64,000 nucleotides of DNA from assembly GCA_034506255.1 (NCBI GenBank), contig JAPDPX010000004.1:434001-498000 (forward strand), written 5' to 3'. Both the position numbers and the translations under genes were made by a program. How positions within the stretch are numbered: the first letter of the stretch is position 1; every line of letters begins with the position of its first letter. The notes below the pieces were generated by a model that ran no database searches, was not told the DNA's origin, and worked only from the letters and a program-made list of their open reading frames with translations. Positions 57,925 through 64,000 of the stretch are shown here, in pieces. This DNA comes from a candidate division KSB1 bacterium (GTDB lineage Bacteria; Zhuqueibacterota; Zhuqueibacteria; Zhuqueibacterales; Zhuqueibacteraceae).

Positions 57925-60900
57925 ATGAGACTGAAATTAGTCGCCACAGCGTTATTGTCGGGCTGGCTGTGTGTGAATACGGGTTTTGCTCAAACGTGGG
58001 GTACCGAAATCGATCTCGGCACCGGCTCGACACCCGATATGGACGTCGATCCGGTCACTGGCAAGATTTACGTCGTTTATCATGACAACGGCGTGGTGCT
58101 GGTGGAACTCAATGCCAGCGGTGCCATCATCAAGAAGGAAAACGTGAGCGTGGCGGCGGCGGACAAGGAGGGCGGTTTTCGCTTCGGTGCCACCGTCGCC
58201 ATCGACCCCACCACCGGTCTGCCGCATCTTTGTTATCGGGAGCCGCTGGGCAGCGACATGTACAGTATTCACTACACGCGCAAGCGCAGCGAGGGAAGCT
58301 GGACCAGCCCGCTGGAAATTGCCTCCAATCTGCGGCGCGCCTACAGTGTGCGCATGGAAGTGGACAGCAAAGGGGTGGTGCACGTGGTGCACGGCTATGC
58401 CACCCAGGATGTTTTCGGCGAGGCCAACTATCTTCGCATCGTGAACGGCGCGGAGGACAAATTCATCCCGGCATTGAACCCCTACCGTGTCGACGATCGC
58501 GTGGAAATCGCGGTGGGTGGTGATGATGTCGTGAATATCGTGCTCAACCGGCCGGATGATCTCGACAGCGGCGGGCCGGTAACCTACTACCGCTCCACCG
58601 ACGGCGGCAACAGCCTGGTCAAAATCGGTGACATTCACCATGCCGGCGCCCAGGGCCGCAATGGCAACGCCGATGTCTATGCCGATCAGGCCGGCAATGT
58701 TCACTTTGTCTATGGCTCGGCGCGTGATCAGGCGCACGCCGGCACCCAGTCGGTGCGCTATGCCCGCTTTCGCAATGGCAGCAAAGTGCGCGACGTGGTG
58801 GTGACGAAGCAGGGCGAATTGCATGACTGGCATCAAAATCTTGGCGTCGGTTCGGTTGCCGCCAGCAATGACGGCAAAAACGTGGTGGTGGTGTACAACC
58901 TCGGTGACGGCGATGCACTGTTCGCGCGGCTTTCCCAGAATGAAGGGCAAACCTGGGGTGCGCCGGTGCAACTGGCCAGCCAGTCCGGTGGTTCGGAATC
59001 CCGCGACAAACACGTCGTGCGCGCCGCCGGCAAGACGTTCTATCTTGCCTATCCCTCCTTCGGCAAGGTCTATCTGCGGCTGTTGAAGACCGGCGGTAAT
59101 CCCCCGGTCGCCAATGCCGGCGGCCCCTACAACGGCAGCGAGGGTTCGCCCATCAGCTTCAACGCCTCCGCTTCCACTGATGACGGCCAAATCGTGCGTT
59201 ATCGCTGGGATTGGACCAGTGACGGCGTGTTCGATGACAGCACCAACACCCCGCAAATCCAGCACACCTATCCCGACGATTTCAATGGCAAGGCCACGCT
59301 CGAAGTCGTGGATAATGAGAATGATCGCAGCCGCGTGCAGGTGCAGGTGACGGTTGCCAACGTGGCGCCGGTGGCGGATGCCGGCGGCCCCTACTCCGGT
59401 GTGCTCAATCAGCCGGTGACCCTGACCGCGAGCGTGACCGACCCCGGCACCAAAGATACGCACACCTTCAAATGGGACTTGAACAACGACGGCACCTTTG
59501 AAGCCGACGGCAAAACCGTCACCGCCACCTACAATTCGCCCGGCAAAAAGCGCGTGCGCGTGCGCGTCACCGACAACAACGGCGCCAGCGGCAGCGACAC
59601 CGCCTCGGTGACCATTGGCAGCGGTGCGCCGGTCGCGAGCAAGATTCCCAACCAGACCGTGGCCGAAGGCACACCCTTTGCCCCCATCACGCTGGACAAT
59701 TATGTCAGCGATTCCGACAACACCCCCGATCAAATGGTGTGGAGCACGTTTGGCCAGGTTCATCTCATCGTCACCATTGTCAATCGCATTGCCACGGTGG
59801 CGCCCGCGGACAGTGAGTGGGCGGGCAGCGAGACCATTTCGTTCGTGGTGCGCGATCCCTCCAACAAACGCGACACCACCACCGCCAAGTTCACCATCAC
59901 CGCGGTGAATGACAACCCGCGCGTCAGCACCATTCCCTCCCAGCGGGTGAAGGAGGGCCGGCCGTTTGCCAGCATCACACTGGATGATTATGTGTTCGAT
60001 CCCGATCACCGCGACAACCAAATCACCTGGAGCACCAGCCCGAATGCCCTCTTCAAGGTGACCATCGCCAACCGTGTCGCCACCGTGGCGCCGGCCGACT
60101 CGGAATGGACGGGGAACAGCCAGATCACGTTCATCGCCAGAGATCCGGCAAACGGCAGCGACAGCACGCGTGTCCGGTTCACCATCGATCCGGTCAATGA
60201 TCCGCCGCGCCTCTCCACCATCCCGGATCAGGTCATCAAACGCGGCGAAACCTTCACCCCCATCAATTTTGCCGACTACGTCCGCGATCCCGATGATCCC
60301 AGCGACAAGCTCAAGCTCAGCGGCACCGGCAACCGCGAGCTGGCGTTGTTCATCTCGGGTTTGATCGCCACCGTGCTGCCGCCCAACGCCAGTTGGATCG
60401 GCAGTGAGACCATCACCTTCACCGTGAAGGACACTTCCAACGCCACCGCGACCACCAGGGTGACCTTCACCGTGCGTGATTCCAACACGCCGCCGCGCTG
60501 GCTCAACACGGTCAATTACAGTTTCAACGAAGATGACACGCTGCGCATTCCATATGCGGATTTGCGTGCGCGGGTGAAGGACGACGAGGATCCCCCCGAG
60601 CAGTGGAAGTTCTCGCTGGTGGGCAACGACAAAATCAAGTTCCGCAACACCGCCACCACTTTCAATCTCTTTGCCGAGCGCGACTGGCACGGGGTCGAGA
60701 CCGTGCAGATGGTGGTCAATGACGGCAAAGGCGCCAGGGATTCGGTGACCACGCAGATCACGGTGGTGTCGGTGCCCGACCCGTTGCGCAGCTTCCGCGT
60801 GCTCTCGCCCATCGGCGAATTCTATTCCGCGCGGCCCGCCAGCATCACCTTCGACTGGGAGGATACATTCGATCCCGAAAACCCGGGCAGTCCCATCAAT

Positions 60901-61407
60901 TATCTCTGGCTGCTCAGCAAGAACGTCGACTTCAGCAACATCATCAAGCAGGTGCAGGTGGTCAACAAAAGCGAGTATGTGCTGACAATCGACGCCAGCA
61001 TGCCAGGCGGATTTTATTACTGGAAGGTGATTGCCTCCGGCAGCAGCGGCACATTCGTGGAATCGTCCAACATCGGCTCCTTCACCATCCCGGCCCTCAG
61101 CGTGACAGAGGCCGGCGGCAAGGTGCCGGAATCGTTCGCGCTGCATCCGAACTATCCCAACCCGTTCAACCCGCAAACCAACCTGGTGTTTGACCTGGCA
61201 AAACCCGGGCATGTCGTGCTGACGATTTATGGCATCGACGGCAAGAAGGTCGCCACTCTCACTGATCGCGAGTATCAGGCGGGGCAGTACACGCTCACGT
61301 GGGATGCCCACGGCCTGGCGAGTGGCACCTACCTCGTCGAGTTGCGGGTGACCAATGCGGGCGGGCTGCTGTTTGAGGCCAGGCAGAAAATGTCGCTGTT
61401 ACGCTAG
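57925..61407 (+). CDS. Large secreted multidomain protein with C-terminal (T9SS/FlgD-like) sorting domain
   Basis: 1160 aa. Signal peptide about 1-23 (ALLSGWLCVNTGFAQ). Residues about 25-400 look like a sialidase/BNR-type propeller (YYRSTDGGNSLVKIGDIHHA). Two PKD domains follow (GGPYNGSEGSPISFNASAS; GGPYSGVLNQPVTLTA). Then four cadherin/Ig-like repeats of about 95 residues with a recurring VATVAPADSEW and TITFxxxD pattern. A fibronectin-like segment and a C-terminal sorting domain end it: LHPNYPNPFNPQTNLVFDLA through GTYLVELR, then KMSLLR. The last domain predicts type IX secretion or an equivalent. Likely a cell-surface adhesin or carbohydrate-binding protein. ATG 57925 is preferred over TTG 57883. 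Confidence 0.9.
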   Translation: MRLKLVATALLSGWLCVNTGFAQTWGTEIDLGTGSTPDMDVDPVTGKIYVVYHDNGVVLVELNASGAIIKKENVSVAAADKEGGFRFGATVAIDPTTGLPHLCYREPLGSDMYSIHYTRKRSEGSWTSPLEIASNLRRAYSVRMEVDSKGVVHVVHGYATQDVFGEANYLRIVNGAEDKFIPALNPYRVDDRVEIAVGGDDVVNIVLNRPDDLDSGGPVTYYRSTDGGNSLVKIGDIHHAGAQGRNGNADVYADQAGNVHFVYGSARDQAHAGTQSVRYARFRNGSKVRDVVVTKQGELHDWHQNLGVGSVAASNDGKNVVVVYNLGDGDALFARLSQNEGQTWGAPVQLASQSGGSESRDKHVVRAAGKTFYLAYPSFGKVYLRLLKTGGNPPVANAGGPYNGSEGSPISFNASASTDDGQIVRYRWDWTSDGVFDDSTNTPQIQHTYPDDFNGKATLEVVDNENDRSRVQVQVTVANVAPVADAGGPYSGVLNQPVTLTASVTDPGTKDTHTFKWDLNNDGTFEADGKTVTATYNSPGKKRVRVRVTDNNGASGSDTASVTIGSGAPVASKIPNQTVAEGTPFAPITLDNYVSDSDNTPDQMVWSTFGQVHLIVTIVNRIATVAPADSEWAGSETISFVVRDPSNKRDTTTAKFTITAVNDNPRVSTIPSQRVKEGRPFASITLDDYVFDPDHRDNQITWSTSPNALFKVTIANRVATVAPADSEWTGNSQITFIARDPANGSDSTRVRFTIDPVNDPPRLSTIPDQVIKRGETFTPINFADYVRDPDDPSDKLKLSGTGNRELALFISGLIATVLPPNASWIGSETITFTVKDTSNATATTRVTFTVRDSNTPPRWLNTVNYSFNEDDTLRIPYADLRARVKDDEDPPEQWKFSLVGNDKIKFRNTATTFNLFAERDWHGVETVQMVVNDGKGARDSVTTQITVVSVPDPLRSFRVLSPIGEFYSARPASITFDWEDTFDPENPGSPINYLWLLSKNVDFSNIIKQVQVVNKSEYVLTIDASMPGGFYYWKVIASGSSGTFVESSNIGSFTIPALSVTEAGGKVPESFALHPNYPNPFNPQTNLVFDLAKPGHVVLTIYGIDGKKVATLTDREYQAGQYTLTWDAHGLASGTYLVELRVTNAGGLLFEARQKMSLLR

Positions 61408-61453
61408 CCCGGCCGGTGCCGCTCTGCCTGGCCGCTGCGCGGCAAGAAGCGTG

Positions 61454-61499
61454 AAAACAAAAAGCCAACCCCGTGATCACGGGGTTGGCTTTTTGTTTT
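61454..61499. terminator. Perfect 46-bp palindrome: bidirectional terminator
   Basis: The arms 61454-61476 and 61477-61499 are exact complements of 23 nt, with an A-rich start (AAAACAAAAAGCC), a core CAACCCCGTGA, and a T-rich end GGCTTTTTGTTTT. Whichever strand is transcribed, the RNA forms a stem of about 20 bp followed by a U-tract. It lies between the convergent surface-protein gene and the MCE lipoprotein gene, where it would stop transcripts from both sides. Confidence 0.9.
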
Positions 61500-61665
61500 G
61501 GTGCCGGTTTTAAATTGCTGGCGGTTGCAAAAAAGCGCCTGCATGGCTTGGCCATTGCAGAGGAGTTCGCGGGAGCGCTCCAACCCCGGCGTTTTGGAGA
61601 TCCCGGCTCAGTCGGGATTCAAAAACAACGGGTCGTGAAAAATCCGGGGAAGGGCGTCGTGGCGG

Positions 61666-62325
61666 TTACCGTTTCAGCTCCCGGCTCAGCGCAGTGGCCA
61701 GTTCGTCCACACACTGCTGCAGGCTGGTGCTGATGGCCTGCACCACCGCGGCCGGCCGGCGCTTTTCGGCGGGCATTTCACGGCTGAGGGTGCCGTTCCA
61801 GACCAACTGTTGTGAGGGTGCACGATAGAGCTGCACTTCAAAGGCCACTCGGCCAAACCATTGCTCGCCGCGATCCCACTCTTCGAAAGCCAGAATCCTG
61901 CCGCGTAAAATGTAATCCACCGGTGTGGCCGCAGGATATGCGATGACGTTGCGAAATAACCGGCGGGCGGCGAGTTGTCTGATGATTTCATCGGTGACCA
62001 ACTGAGCCGGCCGCGCGGCCCAGCGGCGATAGTGATCATATTTCACTTCAAAGGGCGAATCCCGATAGATGAAGCGGTCCTCCTCATAAACCGCCGCCGC
62101 GGCAAATCGCTCCACGCCCAACACCACCGCGAGTTGATCATGATGATTGTCGCTGGATTCACGGACCGCCGCCGGCGATTCCTCCAGGGTGTAATAAAAG
62201 GTCTGGGGGACGCCGCCGCAGGCGGAGAGCAAAAAGCAGATGGCAAGCGGCAACATGCCGGGCAACCGCCGGTTGACATGAAGTCGGGGCGGTCGGGTTT
62301 TGCAAGCAGGAGCGGTGACAAGCAT
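61666..62325 (-). CDS. MCE/Mla-associated auxiliary lipoprotein
   Basis: 219 aa. The lipobox LLSACG follows a hydrophobic stretch (PLAICFLLSAC). The remaining region (FYYTLEESPAAV, LVVLGVERFAAAAVYEED, YRRWAARPAQLVTDEIIRQL, VFEVQLYR..LVWNGTLS) matches the ABC-type transport auxiliary lipoprotein family (PqiC-like) that works with MCE ATPase systems. Three starts are possible: 62325 has a weak AAGGAT, 62256 gives an ideal lipoprotein signal, and 62379 is longest. It follows the MlaD-like gene on the same strand and completes the operon. Confidence 0.78.
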   Translation of the reverse strand: MLVTAPACKTRPPRLHVNRRLPGMLPLAICFLLSACGGVPQTFYYTLEESPAAVRESSDNHHDQLAVVLGVERFAAAAVYEEDRFIYRDSPFEVKYDHYRRWAARPAQLVTDEIIRQLAARRLFRNVIAYPAATPVDYILRGRILAFEEWDRGEQWFGRVAFEVQLYRAPSQQLVWNGTLSREMPAEKRRPAAVVQAISTSLQQCVDELATALSRELKR

Positions 62326-62404
62326 CGCAGTTTGGATCCTTTGCTGGGGCAAAGACGCCTTGGGTTCTTGCGCGGACAACAGCGCCGGCCAATTCGTGCC
62401 GCGG

Positions 62405-63304
62405 TCAATCCGGCAGTTTGCGCTCGGGCGGCGCGGCTTTGCGGATCAGATTCCAGGGCCGTTCTTTAAGCGTACGGCTGAATTGGGCGAAATCATGGGA
62501 GGCGCGCTCGAAATTCGCCATGGTCTCGTGCAGGTTGTGCTGGTTGGCGACCGCGACGTCATTGAGCACACGCAGGGTTTGCTCCAGGGATTGCAGCAGG
62601 GTGTCGGCGCGGGTGAGCGTGGTATTGAGATGGCCGACGGTGGCATCCACCGTCCGGGCATTCTCGCCCATGAGTTGATCGAGTTTGCTGCTGATGCGCT
62701 GCATCTGAAAGGTGAGCGTGTTCAAATTGTTGACGATGCCGGAAATCTCCTTGGCATTGCTGCCCAGCAGCGAATCGGCGTTGGCCAGCATGTTGGCAAA
62801 CCGCCGGCGGTTGCTCTCGTTAAGCAAATCATTGGCCTGCACCAGCAGCAGGCCGAGCTGCTTGCTGACGTCCATGAACGGCTCGCTGAGCTGGCTGAGT
62901 GCCGGCACCTCGCGCGTGCGCAGCCGGCTGCCGGAGGGCAACAGTTCCTCCTTGCTCGAGCCGGTGGTGATTTCGATGTAGGATTCGCCCATCAGACCGA
63001 TGGTGGTGATGAAACTTTCCGAATCCCGGCGCACCGGCGCGCGCGCATCAACGGTGAGCACGACTTCGATTTTGGTGTTGTCGTCCGGTGCGATGTACAA
63101 ATCGGTCACCGTGCCGATGAGAAATCCGCCGAAGCGCACCATCGCACCGCGATCGATCCCGCCGATGTAGCCGAAACGGGCGGTGAAGGTTTTCTCCTTG
63201 CGCTCCCAGTCGATTTTGGTGATGGTGAACAGGAATGCCAGGAAGGCAAACAGGCTCAAGATCACCAGCAGACCGGCTTTGACTTCACGGGGATGATATT
63301 CCAT
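62405..63304 (-). CDS. MlaD-family MCE-domain protein
   Basis: 299 aa. N-terminal signal anchor (about 9-30, AGLLVILSLFAFLAFLFTI), MCE domain (about 40-125, ARFGYIGGIDRGAMVRFGGF, GESYIEITTG) and a long C-terminal helical region (about 135-285, LLNESNRRRFANMLANADSL). This is the substrate-binding periplasmic subunit of an Mla-type phospholipid transporter. The ATPase gene begins 83 nt upstream; the permease gene (MlaE) presumably lies beyond the window or beside the ATPase. The start has only a weak AAGAAG. Confidence 0.92.
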   Translation of the reverse strand: MEYHPREVKAGLLVILSLFAFLAFLFTITKIDWERKEKTFTARFGYIGGIDRGAMVRFGGFLIGTVTDLYIAPDDNTKIEVVLTVDARAPVRRDSESFITTIGLMGESYIEITTGSSKEELLPSGSRLRTREVPALSQLSEPFMDVSKQLGLLLVQANDLLNESNRRRFANMLANADSLLGSNAKEISGIVNNLNTLTFQMQRISSKLDQLMGENARTVDATVGHLNTTLTRADTLLQSLEQTLRVLNDVAVANQHNLHETMANFERASHDFAQFSRTLKERPWNLIRKAAPPERKLPD

Positions 63305-63387
63305 ATGCGATCTTCTTGCCAGAATGGCGGCCCACCAGCGGCCGGCGTGCCGTTGTGAAGGCCGCCTGTTGTTGTTGCGGCCGTGCC

Positions 63388-64000
63388 CTACCCGCCCACC
63401 AGGGTGTTGAAGTATTCCGGGCGGACGGCTTCTTCATCCGGCAACCGGTTGAAAAACTGATACACCACCGGATGGCTGCTGGCCCGCAACTCCTCCGGCG
63501 TGCCCAGCGCAATCACACGGCCGTCATGCAGCATCGCGATGCGATCGGCGATTTTGAAGACGGAGGCCAGCTCATGTGTCACCACCACGGCGGTCATGTT
63601 GAAGGCGCGCTTGAGCTTGAGAATCAATTCGTCGATGCCGACTGCCACCACCGGGTCCAGACCGGCGGAAGGTTCGTCACAGAACAGGATGTCGGGATCC
63701 ATGGCGATGGCGCGTGCCAGGCCGGCACGTTTCTTCATGCCGCCACTCAGTTGCGCCGGCATGAGATCCTCGCAGCCGGCCAGGCCCACCAGCTCGAGCT
63801 TGATGCGCGTCATGATGCGGATGGTGGAATCCTCCAGGGGCGTGTGTTCGCGCAAGGGCAGCGCCACGTTTTCACCCACCGTCATCGAATTGAACAGTGC
63901 CGCGCCTTGAAACAGCATGCCGATCTTGCGCAGCACCGCCACCCTTTCCTCCTCGCGCAAGCGGGTGATGTCCCGGCCCTTGATGAAAATCTGGCCGGTG
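63388..64000 (-). CDS. MlaF-type ABC transporter ATPase, 5' end beyond the window
   Basis: At least 204 aa present; the reading frame is open to the window edge, so N-terminal residues including Walker A are missing. Visible are GQIFIKGRDITRLREEERVA, signature LSGGMKKRAGLARAIAMDPD, Walker B LFCDEPSAGLDP, and H-loop VTHELASVFK. The LSGGMKKR signature is typical of the MlaF/Ttg2A clade. With the MlaD-like and lipoprotein genes it forms an MCE lipid-transport operon that maintains outer-membrane asymmetry or imports lipids (family knowledge). Confidence 0.92.
   Translation of the reverse strand, partial: TGQIFIKGRDITRLREEERVAVLRKIGMLFQGAALFNSMTVGENVALPLREHTPLEDSTIRIMTRIKLELVGLAGCEDLMPAQLSGGMKKRAGLARAIAMDPDILFCDEPSAGLDPVVAVGIDELILKLKRAFNMTAVVVTHELASVFKIADRIAMLHDGRVIALGTPEELRASSHPVVYQFFNRLPDEEAVRPEYFNTLVGG

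Noticed and set aside
57952..61311. An 1119-codon open frame on the minus strand
   Set aside because: It is antisense to the surface protein with signal peptide and sorting domain; its His/Gly/Asp-rich translation has no domain structure.

Overview
The window is one densely coded, GC-rich bacterial segment. Several traits suggest the Fibrobacteres-Chlorobi-Bacteroidetes (FCB) side of the tree, with a candidate-KSB1 or Calditrichota-like lineage as my best guess. The secreted protein at 57925-61407 ends in a 'NYPNPFNP' type C-terminal sorting domain. CarB has the form shared by Bacteroidota and eukaryotic CAD/CPS1. A small DUF4295-like gene precedes rpmB, and there are an MCE/Mla system, a TonB receptor and many predicted lipoproteins, so the cell has an outer membrane. 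The taxonomic call is inference; no rRNA or other phylogenetic marker was compared.

Layout. 26-2552: two MacB-type ABC permeases. 3033-7527: a protein-quality-control block (DnaJ, HtrA/DegP protease, Hsp20, and a small J-protein with half a zinc finger). 7746-9554: a B12-binding radical SAM enzyme. 9665-15052 (minus): an Ada-like AraC/MGMT fusion, a TonB-dependent receptor, a lipoprotein and an M20 amidohydrolase. 15355-25293: carB, a helical protein, an L,D-transpeptidase, a 56-aa gene with rpmB, a MerC-like protein, a Trm112-like protein, lgt and a helix-hairpin-helix envelope protein. 25455-28586: a GT9-like fragment, a GAF-GGDEF diguanylate cyclase and a Kelch lipoprotein. 28828-34468 (minus): a complete TolC/HlyD/MacB-type efflux set plus a DUF5666-like exported protein.

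35379-53129 (plus) is the most unusual part. It is a unidirectional cluster with two COG4671-like glycosyltransferases, two DUF5666-like proteins, three GT4 glycosyltransferases, an MsbA-like ABC exporter, an HprK-like ATPase, and five members of an aminoglycoside-phosphotransferase (APH/choline-kinase fold) family. Two of the five are short and keep the catalytic HGD motif. The other three are about 100 residues longer, repeat an N-lobe motif and have lost the catalytic Asp. I read this as a surface-glycan or glycolipid assembly and export locus with a kinase/pseudokinase set, and it is my candidate for an undescribed system. It is followed by an RtcB-type RNA ligase, a histidine kinase/response regulator pair and the large sorted surface protein. 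The window ends (minus strand) with an MCE/Mla lipid-transport operon whose ATPase runs off the edge.

Non-coding structure includes a perfect 46-bp palindromic terminator, a nested inverted-repeat cluster at 47582-47771, a 20-bp-arm hairpin upstream of carB, and several GC-rich intercistronic hairpins without a U-tract. I saw no tRNA, rRNA, CRISPR array or transposase. Start codons were chosen by eye from Shine-Dalgarno spacing and family N-termini.
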